Shown in pieces: positions 8,736-18,380 of a stretch of 51,118 nt of DNA; within the stretch, counting starts at the first letter, position 1, and every line of letters begins with the position of its first letter. Source of the stretch: Lachnospiraceae bacterium (GTDB taxonomy: Bacteria; Bacillota; Clostridia; Lachnospirales; Lachnospiraceae); assembly GCA_017523785.1 (NCBI GenBank), contig JAFWVX010000034.1, positions 1 to 51,118 on the forward strand, read 5' to 3'. The notes beneath the pieces were generated by a model that ran no database searches, was not told where the DNA came from, and was given only the letters and a program-made list of their open reading frames with translations. The translations under genes were made by a program, and so were the position numbers.

Positions 8736-10203
8736 ATGGATAGAAAGAAAAATAAATGAATATAAAGAACAAAAAAGTAATAATGTATTTATCTCGCATC
8801 AACAAATAGAACTAATTGCTGAAATGTTTGATTCTTCAAAAATATTATCTGAATTTAACATTGAAAATATTATAATTGAAGGAATAGGTGGCAATGGAAT
8901 TGTGTTTAAATATATATCTAATGATGAGATTAAATGCATAAAGTGTTTATACAATAAACGAAAGAGAATTAGTAAAAATGGAAGAGAAATATTTTTAGGA
9001 GAGGAAAGGTTTAAGAACGAAATTAAGGCTATGAATAAGCTATCTAATATTGATGGAGTTATGCCGATAATATTTGATGGGCTAAAAGAAGAAAAATTAC
9101 CTTATTATATAATGCCATTTTATAAATGCTACAAAAATAAATTAGAAGAGTATGGTTTTAAGGAAAGAATATTACAAATGATAAGACTTGCTAATATTAT
9201 AAAATCAATTCATAGTATTAAAGATTTAGATTCCCATAGGGATATAAAATTAGATAATATTTTTGAAGAAAAAGGGAATATCTATTTATCGGATTTTGGA
9301 TTGGTGAAATTTGAAGATGATAAATTCAACTTTACTAAATATGAAAACCATATAGGACCAAATAATATATCACCACCAGAGTTTTATTCAGAAAAGTTAA
9401 GAAAAGAAATGAATTATTCGTATCAAATTTCTGATGTATATTTGTTTTCTAAAGTAGTCTGGCAAGTACTAATGAAAGATCCGCATGGTTTTTGGGGTTC
9501 ATATGTAAATAATAGAGATTGTTTTATTGATGTGGATGTTATTAGGGGTAAGTACCAAATGTTAGAAAATATATTTATTGAACCGATTAATGAGATGATT
9601 GTTAATACAACTAGCGATAATATATCACATAGACAGAAGTATAATATAGATTATTGTATAAGTTGTCTTGAAAGGGAACTAAAGTTAATAGAGGAAATGG
9701 ACAAAATTCAAATATCTTTGTCAGATTATAGAGACAAAATCAATCATTTAATGTTTTTTCAGCGTAGCAATCAAACGGCAATTTCTTTTGATAATGAGCA
9801 AGCTATAGGACTTATAATATCGATAATTAAAAGTAAAGATTCAAAAAAAATAATAGAAAGTTATAAAAAGACTAATAGGAAAACAATAAAAATTGATGAG
9901 GTTGAGTTGCAATATAGTAATGAAATATTTACAATATACTTATATGAAGGTGAAAATATAAAATACGAGTTTTGTGGAAAAATAAATTATTGTTTAGTTG
10001 ATAATGAAAAAAAAGAAATATTAATAAGGTTTGATAATGTTAATAACAAATCTTATGTCTCTACATATAAAGATATGAGTAAATATGGTACTGAAACTAT
10101 TAAAGAAGGATTTTTAGAAGAACAGAATGTAGCACAAAAATATTTGTTAGATAAAGATTGTGAGTTATTGGTTACATTTAATGGTGAATATTTGAATTAT
10201 TAA
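8722..10203 (+). CDS. Serine/threonine protein kinase of the defence island
   Basis: A 493-residue cytoplasmic protein with a complete eukaryotic-type kinase domain: glycine loop GIGGNG (54-59), likely ATP lysine K74 in IKCIKCLY, catalytic HRDIKLDN (172-179), DFG (191-193), and SPPE in the activation segment (217-220). All catalytic residues are present, so activity is expected. The domain ends near 320; the C-terminal 170 residues are unrecognised and beta-rich. There is no transmembrane helix or PASTA repeat, which separates it from the housekeeping PrkC type. Start chosen at ATG 8722, with GGGAG 10 bases upstream; an in-frame ATG at 8689 lies further inside the preceding gene. The 14-base overlap with the giant helical protein suggests that protein is its partner or substrate (inference). 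Confidence 0.85.
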   Translation: MKSFEWIERKINEYKEQKSNNVFISHQQIELIAEMFDSSKILSEFNIENIIIEGIGGNGIVFKYISNDEIKCIKCLYNKRKRISKNGREIFLGEERFKNEIKAMNKLSNIDGVMPIIFDGLKEEKLPYYIMPFYKCYKNKLEEYGFKERILQMIRLANIIKSIHSIKDLDSHRDIKLDNIFEEKGNIYLSDFGLVKFEDDKFNFTKYENHIGPNNISPPEFYSEKLRKEMNYSYQISDVYLFSKVVWQVLMKDPHGFWGSYVNNRDCFIDVDVIRGKYQMLENIFIEPINEMIVNTTSDNISHRQKYNIDYCISCLERELKLIEEMDKIQISLSDYRDKINHLMFFQRSNQTAISFDNEQAIGLIISIIKSKDSKKIIESYKKTNRKTIKIDEVELQYSNEIFTIYLYEGENIKYEFCGKINYCLVDNEKKEILIRFDNVNNKSYVSTYKDMSKYGTETIKEGFLEEQNVAQKYLLDKDCELLVTFNGEYLNY

Positions 10204-10218
10204 TAGGATAGTGTGATA

Positions 10219-13200
10219 ATGAAAAACAATTTTACTAAGAATAAAATATTCAACGAAGACACAAGAGTAAAAATCCCAGCTCTTTGTCATTTTTTGTCTC
10301 TTGGTTACAAATATATTAATATTTGTGATTCAAGTATAGATTATAATACAAATATATTTAAAGATTTGTTTAAAAAATCTATTATAAAAATTAATAATAA
10401 AAATTTTAGTGATAATGAAATAGATGATATAATTATTGATATTAGTAAGACACTTGGAAATAATGATTTAGGCAAAGAGTTTTATAATTGGCTTGTAAAT
10501 CCTAATGATAAAGTTAAATTGATAGATTTTGATAATATATCAAATAATGAGTTTTATGTTGTAGATGAATTGCCATTTTTAATAAATGTTGATAGTGAAA
10601 AAGGATCATTTAGACCTGACATAAATATATTAATAAATGGTATGCCACTCGCTTTTCTTGAAGTTAAAAAACCAAATAATGAAGGTGGAATACAAGAAGA
10701 GTTTAAAAGAATGCTTGATAATAGGTTAAAAAAGGATGAGTATAAAAGATTTTTTAACATGATACAAATTACATCATTTAGTAACAATATGGAATATGAA
10801 GAACTGGATAGTGATGAAGATGTAAAGGCAGGGTCTTTTTACTCCACACCGAATAGTAACAATACATCATTTTCATTTTTTAGAGAAGATGATGAATCAT
10901 ATTTTAATAATTATAAGTATTTACAGCTTTCAGAAGATAATATAAAAGTATTAATAAAAAAGTGTGGGTATGATGAAAAAGAATATGATACACCAGAGTT
11001 TAAACTAAATCTTTCGCATAATACACCTGTAAACAAATTTATAACTTCGTTGTATGATAAAGAAAGAATACTTTATATGCTAAATTATGGAGTTCAGTAT
11101 ATTGATGGCTCTATGTTGGAAAAGCATATTATGAGGTATCCTCAGTTTTTTGCAACAAGAAAAATAATAGAAAGATTAGAGTCAGGTGGGAAAAATGGTA
11201 TTATTTGGCATACGCAAGGATCTGGAAAGACTGCACTTGCATCTTTTGCTACTAAAGTAATTAATCGTTATTATGAGAACAAGGATATTAGTACAAGATT
11301 TTTCTTTATAGTGGATAGACTTGATCTTTTACAACAAGCAAGCGACGAGTTTAAAGCAAGAGGTCTCACTGTAATTAATTGTAAAAACAAAGAAGAATTG
11401 ATGACAGAAATCAAGAAGCCAATATCAAAAAGTAGAGATAAGAATTCAATTGGGGAAATATGTGTAGCTAATGTCCAAAAGTTAGATTCGGAATTAGAAG
11501 AAGTAAGGAATGATTATAATGTAAAAGTGCAACGAATATTTTTTATTGATGAGGCACATAGAAGTTATCAGGCAACTGGTGAATATTTTAAGAATCTAAT
11601 GACTTGTGATGTTGATGCTATTTATATTGCATTAACTGGAACACCACTTTTAACTAAAAAAGAGAGGTCAAGTTTAAAATTTGGCGACTATATTCACAAA
11701 TATTTTTATGATAAATCTATTGCAGATAGATATACATTAAAAATTAAAAAGGAAAACATTGATACAATAGCAAAATCTGAAATATTGAATAATCTAGATT
11801 TAGAAGAAAAGAACATAGATGAAAAAGAGATATTTGAATCGCCTCAATATATAGATAACCTTGGGAGATTTATTGAAAAAGATTTTAAAAATTTCCGTTT
11901 GGAAAATGATGATAATACAATAGGTGGAATGATTGTTTGTAGGACAAATCCACAAGCAAAACTTATATATGAATGGTTTAAGTCTAATTCTAAACTTGAT
12001 GTTGGACTTGTAATTTCAGATACTACTGACCCTACCCAAAATGAAAGAAATAAGAATTACCAAATAGATTTTAAGAAAACTAATAAGCCTGATATATTAG
12101 TTGTGAACTTAATGCTTACGACTGGGTATGATGTGAAAAGACTTAAAAAAATGTATTTGCTTAGAGGACCACATGCACAAGCTTTGCTTCAAACTATATC
12201 AAGGGTTAATAGACCATATAAATCGCCAAACGGTAGAGTCTATAAGTATGGATATATAGTAGACTTTGTAGATATAGAAAAAGAGTACAATGCCACAATT
12301 GATGCCTATATAAAAGAACTTGAAAGAGATTTAAATAGTAGCGGTGATAATGAGGAATCGCTTGCTGGACTTGTTATAGATAAGGAAGATATAAAAAAGA
12401 AATATGATAAATTAGAAGAGGAACTTAAAAATGAGACATTTGGCATAAATATAAATAACTTAGAATTATTTAGCAAGTTTATAGACAATCAAAATAAAGA
12501 TTCTTTATATAAAATTAGAAGAATACTCAAAAATATAAAAGACTGTGAAATAGAGTTTTTGTTGTCAAGAGCCATTGATTATGCAAAATTAATAGACAGT
12601 AGTAGGAATAAAAAATTAAAACAAATTGTCCAATCAAGGATAGATTTTTATAATTTAAAATCAAAGCCTGTTGAGATGATGAACATCATTTCAAATGATG
12701 AAGTAGTTAAAATAATATATCAATTCATTAAAAGAAATATTGTTATAATGGATATGTCTAAATTTGATTTATCAGATGAAAAGGCTGATAGGTTTAAAAC
12801 TGTTATATCTAACATCCAAAATGAGATTAAGAAGAATAAAAACAAAAATGATATTAGGATTGTAAAACTTAACGAGTTATTACAAAAAGTTTTTGACAAA
12901 ATGAATATAACAGATGCTTCGGATTTAGACGACATATCTGAAGAGCTTGCTGAAATCTATAATAGTATTTTAGAAATTAATGAAAGTAACAATCGAATGG
13001 CTGAAAAATATGGTAATAATTTTGCATTCGTAAAGACTTATCAAGATATAACAAGCAAATGCGATATTGAAACAAACGTTTTGGAAAATATGTTAAGAGT
13101 TGTATATGAAGATATAGCGGACATTGTAAATGAAGATTCATTAATTATACAAGGAAATAGAAGCTTTATATCAAGTATTAAAGAACGGATAACGACAAAA

Positions 13201-13290
13201 TTAATTTCAAATGGATTATATTCTAAAATAAGAAAATGTTATGATGAAATATTAAATGATTTATATATAAACTTACAAAGCCATATTTAA
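10219..13290 (+). CDS. hsdR: Type I restriction enzyme, R subunit
   Basis: About 1023 residues; the motor and nuclease subunit of a type I restriction complex. N-terminal PD-(D/E)XK nuclease: PDINILINGMPLAFLEVKKP (about residues 132-151) with the EVK triad. Then a superfamily 2 translocase: Walker A TQGSGKT (about 330-338), FIVDRLDLL, Walker B/DEAH IDEAHRS (about 443), LTGTPL (motif III), and QTISRVNRP (motif VI, about 660). The C-terminus is helical and would bind HsdM. ATG 10219 is preceded by AGGA at 10205; GTG 10213 in the same frame is an alternative. The gene follows the kinase after 15 bases and precedes hsdM, so restriction, modification and kinase genes are probably co-transcribed. 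Confidence 0.95.
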   Translation: MKNNFTKNKIFNEDTRVKIPALCHFLSLGYKYINICDSSIDYNTNIFKDLFKKSIIKINNKNFSDNEIDDIIIDISKTLGNNDLGKEFYNWLVNPNDKVKLIDFDNISNNEFYVVDELPFLINVDSEKGSFRPDINILINGMPLAFLEVKKPNNEGGIQEEFKRMLDNRLKKDEYKRFFNMIQITSFSNNMEYEELDSDEDVKAGSFYSTPNSNNTSFSFFREDDESYFNNYKYLQLSEDNIKVLIKKCGYDEKEYDTPEFKLNLSHNTPVNKFITSLYDKERILYMLNYGVQYIDGSMLEKHIMRYPQFFATRKIIERLESGGKNGIIWHTQGSGKTALASFATKVINRYYENKDISTRFFFIVDRLDLLQQASDEFKARGLTVINCKNKEELMTEIKKPISKSRDKNSIGEICVANVQKLDSELEEVRNDYNVKVQRIFFIDEAHRSYQATGEYFKNLMTCDVDAIYIALTGTPLLTKKERSSLKFGDYIHKYFYDKSIADRYTLKIKKENIDTIAKSEILNNLDLEEKNIDEKEIFESPQYIDNLGRFIEKDFKNFRLENDDNTIGGMIVCRTNPQAKLIYEWFKSNSKLDVGLVISDTTDPTQNERNKNYQIDFKKTNKPDILVVNLMLTTGYDVKRLKKMYLLRGPHAQALLQTISRVNRPYKSPNGRVYKYGYIVDFVDIEKEYNATIDAYIKELERDLNSSGDNEESLAGLVIDKEDIKKKYDKLEEELKNETFGININNLELFSKFIDNQNKDSLYKIRRILKNIKDCEIEFLLSRAIDYAKLIDSSRNKKLKQIVQSRIDFYNLKSKPVEMMNIISNDEVVKIIYQFIKRNIVIMDMSKFDLSDEKADRFKTVISNIQNEIKKNKNKNDIRIVKLNELLQKVFDKMNITDASDLDDISEELAEIYNSILEINESNNRMAEKYGNNFAFVKTYQDITSKCDIETNVLENMLRVVYEDIADIVNEDSLIIQGNRSFISSIKERITTKLISNGLYSKIRKCYDEILNDLYINLQSHI

Positions 13291-13312
13291 TGAATAACAA
13301 AAGGCGGTAATT

Positions 13313-14989
13313 ATGGAAGATATTTTAAGTGTTGAGATTAAAATTAAACAAATAATTGATGAATTAAAAGGCTTGTGCCAAACGAATGGGCTATCTAATC
13401 AAGCATCAGAAGAAGTGGTTATAACTTCTATATTTTTATATAAATTTTTAAATGACAAATTTATGTATAACTTGAAAGAATTTTCAAAAGAGATTAAAAT
13501 GCCTGTTGACAAGATTTTAGAAAATAAGAATTATGAACTTGATGGATTTTATGATACATATTCATCGGATGTAGCATTTACCTATGATGAAACAATAGAA
13601 TGCCTTATTAATAAAATTAACAGTGATACATTTTATAAAACATTTGATGATGCACTTGAGAGAATATCTAATAATACTAGAAATGAAATATTCAGAGTAG
13701 AAACAGCTGAGGGTAAAAAGAATGCATTATTTACCCGTATTACTGAGAATGTTGAAGCTTCAAAGAGAAACAATTTTGCTAAAAATATTTTTGGAATAAT
13801 AGGAGTTGAAAGATTTGATTTCTCTAGTGTTTTTAAGAATAATTTTGACTTTTATAGCACGATTTTTGAATATTTGATCAAAGACTATAATGTAGCAAGT
13901 GGTGTATATGCAGAATATTTTACCCCTCAAGCGATTTCTAAAGTTATAGCCAATATATTAGTTAATATGAGTAATATAGAAGATAAAATATATGATGTAT
14001 ATGATCCATCAGCAGGTTCTGGGTCACTTGTTTTACATCTTGCAAATTCTTTAGGAAAAGGTTCTTTTGGAGATAAAGCAAGAGTTTATACGCAAGATAT
14101 CTCTGGAAAGTCGTCTAGATTTTTGAGAATTAATATGTTGTTAAATGGACTTACAAGTTCTTTACCTAATATTATAGAGGGGGATACGTTAGATACACCA
14201 GCACATTATAATGTTGAGCATAATCAAACATCAGGGATTAAACAATTTGATTTTATTACTTCAAATCCTCCTTTTAAAATGGATTTTTCATCAACGAGAA
14301 ATAGCATAATCCGTAAATGGGATGAATCAGAAGAACATGATGGACTTAGAAGATTTTTTGCTGGAATTCCAGAAGTTCCTAAAAAGAATAAGAAAAAAAT
14401 GCCTATATATTTGTGTTTTATACAACATATATTATGGTCTTTAAAAGATAATGGTAAGGCTGCAATAGTAGTTCCAACAGGCTTTTTAACTGCTCAATCA
14501 AAAATAGAACATAAGATAAGAGAAACAATTATAGAAAGGCATTGGCTAAAAGGTGCTATATCTATGCCGTCTAACATTTTTGCAAATACTGGAACAAATG
14601 TATCAGTTTTGTTTATCGATAAGTCAAATAAGAAAGGTAATATTATTTTAATAGATGCATCAAATCTTGGCAAAAAAGTTAAAGATGGGAATAATCAAAA
14701 AACTGTATTAAATGATGATGAAACAAAAAAGATTGAAGATACTTTTATAAAACAAAAGCAAGTTGATGACTTTTCTGTAAAAGTATCATATGAAGATATA
14801 AAAGAGAAAGATTATAATTTATCAGCGGGGCCTTATTTTGAAATAAGGATAGAACATATTGATATAACAAAGAAGGAATTTGATAAAAAAATGAAAGAGT
14901 ATGAGAATGAGTTAACTGAAATGTTTGATGAGAGTAAAAAAATAGATAAAGAAATATTGAAAAGTTTTAGTAAAATTGGTTTGAAATAA
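13313..14989 (+). CDS. hsdM: Type I restriction-modification DNA methyltransferase, M subunit
   Basis: A 558-residue N6-adenine methyltransferase. An N-terminal helical HsdM_N-like region (about 1-150) precedes the catalytic domain, which carries the S-adenosylmethionine motif DPSAGSGSL (about 231-239) and the catalytic NPPF (about 317-320). It methylates host sites in complex with HsdS and supplies the core for HsdR. A ribosome site AAGGCGGT lies before ATG 13313. Its stop overlaps the hsdS start by one base (TAATG), which ties the levels of the two subunits. Confidence 0.95.
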   Translation: MEDILSVEIKIKQIIDELKGLCQTNGLSNQASEEVVITSIFLYKFLNDKFMYNLKEFSKEIKMPVDKILENKNYELDGFYDTYSSDVAFTYDETIECLINKINSDTFYKTFDDALERISNNTRNEIFRVETAEGKKNALFTRITENVEASKRNNFAKNIFGIIGVERFDFSSVFKNNFDFYSTIFEYLIKDYNVASGVYAEYFTPQAISKVIANILVNMSNIEDKIYDVYDPSAGSGSLVLHLANSLGKGSFGDKARVYTQDISGKSSRFLRINMLLNGLTSSLPNIIEGDTLDTPAHYNVEHNQTSGIKQFDFITSNPPFKMDFSSTRNSIIRKWDESEEHDGLRRFFAGIPEVPKKNKKKMPIYLCFIQHILWSLKDNGKAAIVVPTGFLTAQSKIEHKIRETIIERHWLKGAISMPSNIFANTGTNVSVLFIDKSNKKGNIILIDASNLGKKVKDGNNQKTVLNDDETKKIEDTFIKQKQVDDFSVKVSYEDIKEKDYNLSAGPYFEIRIEHIDITKKEFDKKMKEYENELTEMFDESKKIDKEILKSFSKIGLK

Positions 14990-16194
14990 TGAAGTTAAAT
15001 ATTGGAAAAGATATGTATTTGAAAGGTCGTATAGGTTGGAAAGGACTTAGTAAAAATGAATATCTTGATAAAAGTGAATATAAGATCATCAATGCAACTG
15101 CCTTAAATGACGGATTAGTTGACTATGAAAAATGTGGATATATTTCAAAAGAAAGATTTTTAGAATCAGAAGATATAATTGTAAAGAATAATGATATTCT
15201 TATATCAAAAGATGGAACATTAGGAAAGATAGGATATGTTAAGAATTTAAAGGAAAAATTAACAGTCGCATCAGGTATTTTTATTCTAAGAAATAGTAAA
15301 ATCAAAGAACTTAACATGGATTATTTATATCATATATTAAAAAGTGATATTTTCAAAAATTTTATCAATAAGAAAAAAGCATTAGGAAGTACTATAAATC
15401 ACTTATATCAAAGAGATTTAGAGCAGTTTGAAATTGATATACCAAATTATAAACAACAAACAAGCATTTCTAATATTTTAAATCAAATTGAATTAAAAAT
15501 GGATATTAATAATAGGATTATAATGAAGCTTGAGTCTATGATGAAAGACATCTATGACTATTGGTTTGTGCAATTTGACTTTCCAAATGAAAAGGGTAAG
15601 CCATATAAAAGTAGTGGTGGGAAGATGGTGTATAATGAAAAACTAAAAAGAGAAATACCGGAAATATTTGGATTGAAAACCGTTGAGGATTTTTGTGATA
15701 TTTTTACTGGTAAAAAAGATGTTAATAAATCACTTGATAACGGAAAATATAAGTTCTTTTCGTGTGCTCCAGAATTTAGATATTCTAATGAGTATTTGTA
15801 TGATGGCAAAGCTATTCTTGTATCTGGCAATGGATCATATACTGGAAGAACTATATTTGTAAATGATAAATTTGATTTATACCAAAGGACATATGCGATT
15901 GTAATCAAAGATGATACACAAGATATAATTGAATTTATATATTTATCTTTAAAAACATATTTTGTATTAAAGGTTAAAGGTGGAACTCATGGCTCTGCTA
16001 TTCCTTATATAGTTTATAATGATATTGCAAATGAACCAATATTATATAATAAAGAAATAATTATGAAATTTATAGATATTGTAAAGCAATTGTTGCAAAA
16101 GATTGTAGCAATTAAGAACCAAAACGATAAATTAAAAGAATATAAAAACTTTATTTTACCACTTCTTATGAATGGTCAAGTAGAGGTTGTGTGA
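14989..16194 (+). CDS. hsdS: Type I restriction-modification specificity subunit
   Basis: A 401-residue DNA-recognition subunit with the usual two target-recognition domains. The first covers about residues 1-150 (KGRIGWKGLSK, NNDILISKDGTLGKIG). A central helical spacer follows (QQTSISNILNQIELKMDINN, then DYWFVQFDFP). The second domain, about 220-355, contains YRYSNEYLYDGKAILVSG-like sequence and GGTHGSAIPYI, and a distal helical repeat ends the protein. The two domains differ, so a bipartite asymmetric site is expected; the site itself cannot be read from sequence. Only one intact hsdS is present, with no inverted hsdS fragments that would indicate phase-variable shuffling in this window. 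Confidence 0.93.
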   Translation: MKLNIGKDMYLKGRIGWKGLSKNEYLDKSEYKIINATALNDGLVDYEKCGYISKERFLESEDIIVKNNDILISKDGTLGKIGYVKNLKEKLTVASGIFILRNSKIKELNMDYLYHILKSDIFKNFINKKKALGSTINHLYQRDLEQFEIDIPNYKQQTSISNILNQIELKMDINNRIIMKLESMMKDIYDYWFVQFDFPNEKGKPYKSSGGKMVYNEKLKREIPEIFGLKTVEDFCDIFTGKKDVNKSLDNGKYKFFSCAPEFRYSNEYLYDGKAILVSGNGSYTGRTIFVNDKFDLYQRTYAIVIKDDTQDIIEFIYLSLKTYFVLKVKGGTHGSAIPYIVYNDIANEPILYNKEIIMKFIDIVKQLLQKIVAIKNQNDKLKEYKNFILPLLMNGQVEVV

Positions 16195-16201
16195 TTTTAT
16201 T

Positions 16202-16939
16202 ATGGCTAGAGACAATGAATTTGAATGTTTGAAATATGTTATTGAGGCTTATTCGGGGAAGATTAAAAGTGATATAGTGTTTAGCAATGTAGATAATGAT
16301 GTTAAATTACTAAAATACTTGAATGAAGTAAAACCTAACCCATATTCATCTGAGTTTCCAGATTTTCTTTCTGACGATGCGATAGTTGAGCATTTTTCTA
16401 TAACTTCATCAAAAGAAAATAGAAAGGGCTCAAACTTTAAGAAAGAGCAAAATGTTAATTATATAGAAACAGAAGCTAAAATTAAAGAGTGGCAAGAAAG
16501 TTGTAAAAATATGCCATTTGACAGAAACACTGTTAGATCAACCATTATTGAGAATACATATACTGATTTATCATATAACAATTTCATCGATTCGTTAGAT
16601 AGAAATTTATCGCATCATATAGAATCATTGAAAAAATATGATGTAAAAGATAGAAAAGTTATATTCTTGATAGAACTGCAAGATGCTCCAATGGTTGTAT
16701 ACAGAGATAATACTTTTTATGGGTTTTATGAACTGCATAAGGATAAAAATGCTTTAAGTATTTTAAAACCATATTTGGACTTGCTTGACATTGTTGTTTT
16801 TAGAGCTAGCGACAGGATAGAGATTATTGATATTAAAAAGTTTAAAGAACTTTATGGGCATTCTTATAGTGAAGAAGATATTAGAGGTGGAAGGTTTAGA
16901 AGTATTAATTTATTATCAATAATTGATTTATGTATATAA
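16202..16939 (+). CDS. Uncharacterised protein of the type I R-M locus, possible PD-(D/E)XK-like fold
   Basis: A 245-residue soluble protein of unknown family. I take the start at ATG 16202; the frame is open to a TTG at 16187 inside the end of hsdS but with no ribosome site. The most conserved-looking part is FPDFLSDDAIVEHFSITSS followed by a Lys/Gly-rich stretch (about residues 55-80), whose D...E-x-F pattern could be a degenerate nuclease or nucleic-acid-binding core. A later strand KVIFLIELQDAPM (about 154-166) and DLLDIVVFRASDRIEIID (about 196-213) suggest an alpha/beta fold. It sits 7 bases after hsdS and 22 before the AlbA-domain gene, so it belongs to the island operon. The nuclease idea is weak inference. 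Confidence 0.5.
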   Translation: MARDNEFECLKYVIEAYSGKIKSDIVFSNVDNDVKLLKYLNEVKPNPYSSEFPDFLSDDAIVEHFSITSSKENRKGSNFKKEQNVNYIETEAKIKEWQESCKNMPFDRNTVRSTIIENTYTDLSYNNFIDSLDRNLSHHIESLKKYDVKDRKVIFLIELQDAPMVVYRDNTFYGFYELHKDKNALSILKPYLDLLDIVVFRASDRIEIIDIKKFKELYGHSYSEEDIRGGRFRSINLLSIIDLCI

Positions 16940-16961
16940 TATCTAATATGAGGATACCATT

Positions 16962-18353
16962 ATGAAAAAGTTAGAAAATCAGAATATTGAATACAAACAA
17001 TCTTGGCACGATGAATGTTTGAAGTGGATATGTGGATTTGCCAATAGCGATGGTGGCAAGATTTATATTGGGATGGACGACAAAGGTAATGTAATTGGCA
17101 TTGATAATCCTAAAGATTTACTTGAAATAATACCTAATAAAATTGCTGACACTATGACAATTTTGCCAAAAGTTAATTTGATTAAAAAGAATAGAAAAGA
17201 TGTTATCGAGATTATTGTCGATAGTTATTTTAGTCCAGTTAGTTATAAAGGTAAGTATTATCGTAGAGTTGGTGCTACAAATAGAGAAGTTGATGGCAAC
17301 GAATTAAAGAAGATTTTTGATAAAAAATACAATATCGACTATGTAGATTTTGGCATGGATAATATCAAGTTAAATGATATAGATAGTCGAGTTATAGACA
17401 TTTTCAAAGAGAATGCGATACGAAGCAAGAGAATGAAAAAATCTGACTTGCAATGTAGCAAAAAAGATTTGTTAGAAAAGCTTAACCTAGTAAATGATGA
17501 AGGTAAAATCAAAAGAGCAGCAGTATTGCTATTTAGCAAAGAACCACAAAAATATTTTTTAAATTCGCATATTAAAATTGGATATTTTGACAAAAACGAT
17601 GCTGATTTAAAATTTCAAGATGAAATATATGGTTCTCTAATAACACAAGTTGATGATACTATGGACTTACTATTTATAAAATACTTAAAGGGCTTGATTT
17701 ATTATAAGGGTGTACAAAGAATAGATCAATATCCTATTGATAGAGATGCATTTAGAGAAATTTTAGTAAACGCTATAGTGCATAAAGATTATTCTATTAA
17801 AAATCCAATTCAAATTAGTGTGTATAAAGATAAAATATATATATTTAATGTTGGGCATTTCCCTTCTAAACTTAATACTGAAGTTGCATTATATAAAAAG
17901 CATAGTTCAAAACCATATAACCCAACAATAGCCAATGTATTTTATAAAGCTGGATTTATTGAGGGTTGGGGAAGAGGCTTTGAAAAAATAATGGATGGAG
18001 TGAGAAGGAATCCTGGTAATAGACCTAAATATGATATTGATGATGAGGGAGTAATGGTTCTTTATGAGGCTTGCAAGCAGTACAAAAAGTTGTTAGCTGA
18101 AGATACTACCCAAACAACTACCCAAACTGCTACCCAAACAACTACCCAAACTGTTGCCCAAACAAAAGAAGAATTAAGCAGTAAAATTATAGATATAATA
18201 AAACATAATAAACATGTTACGTTAAAAGAAATTGCTGAAAAATTGAATAAATCTCGTGATGGTATAAAATATCATATTACAAAAATGCAAAAAGCTGGAA
18301 AGATTAGACACATAGGAAAAGTGAATGATGGTTATTGGGATATTATAAATTGA
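16962..18353 (+). CDS. Schlafen/AlbA-domain putative transcriptional regulator with HATPase-like and winged-helix domains
   Basis: A 463-residue protein of the COG2865-type family. The N-terminal AlbA_2 domain (about 1-120) shows NIEYKQSW, GFANSDGGKIYIGMDD, and YYRRVGATNREVD. A central HATPase_c_4-like segment carries REILVNAIVHKDY (about 265-277) and IYIFNVGHFP. A low-complexity linker of five four-residue TTQT-type repeats (382-401) leads to a C-terminal winged helix (about 405-463; VTLKEIAEKLNKSRDGIKYHI). Such proteins often accompany restriction and toxin loci and are thought to bind nucleic acid or regulate the neighbouring genes. It is the last gene of the island; rarA follows with its own promoter. 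Confidence 0.85.
   Translation: MKKLENQNIEYKQSWHDECLKWICGFANSDGGKIYIGMDDKGNVIGIDNPKDLLEIIPNKIADTMTILPKVNLIKKNRKDVIEIIVDSYFSPVSYKGKYYRRVGATNREVDGNELKKIFDKKYNIDYVDFGMDNIKLNDIDSRVIDIFKENAIRSKRMKKSDLQCSKKDLLEKLNLVNDEGKIKRAAVLLFSKEPQKYFLNSHIKIGYFDKNDADLKFQDEIYGSLITQVDDTMDLLFIKYLKGLIYYKGVQRIDQYPIDRDAFREILVNAIVHKDYSIKNPIQISVYKDKIYIFNVGHFPSKLNTEVALYKKHSSKPYNPTIANVFYKAGFIEGWGRGFEKIMDGVRRNPGNRPKYDIDDEGVMVLYEACKQYKKLLAEDTTQTTTQTATQTTTQTVAQTKEELSSKIIDIIKHNKHVTLKEIAEKLNKSRDGIKYHITKMQKAGKIRHIGKVNDGYWDIIN
18105..18164 (+). repeat. Five tandem 12-base repeats encoding TTQT linker
   Basis: Units of the form ACTACCCAAACW (act/acc/caa/aca or act) repeat five times, coding TTQT, TTQT, ATQT, TTQT and VAQT. The near-identical DNA can expand or contract in steps of four residues without a frameshift, changing the length of the linker between the HATPase-like and winged-helix domains. 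Confidence 0.9.
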
Positions 18354-18362
18354 TGAAATATT

Positions 18363-18371
18363 TGCTATAAT
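18363..18371 (+). promoter_or_regulatory. Extended -10 promoter of rarA
   Basis: TGCTATAAT ends 9 bases before the rarA ATG (18381). There is no Shine-Dalgarno between them, so the transcript would have a leader of only 0-3 bases. No good -35 is visible. Confidence 0.6.
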
Positions 18372-18380
18372 AATAAACCT

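Noticed and set aside
5121-18353. BREX, DISARM or Pgl assignment of the island
   Set aside because: A kinase and a methyltransferase are present, but PglZ, BrxL, DrmA/B and a solitary PglX are not; the methyltransferase clearly belongs to a standard hsdRMS set.
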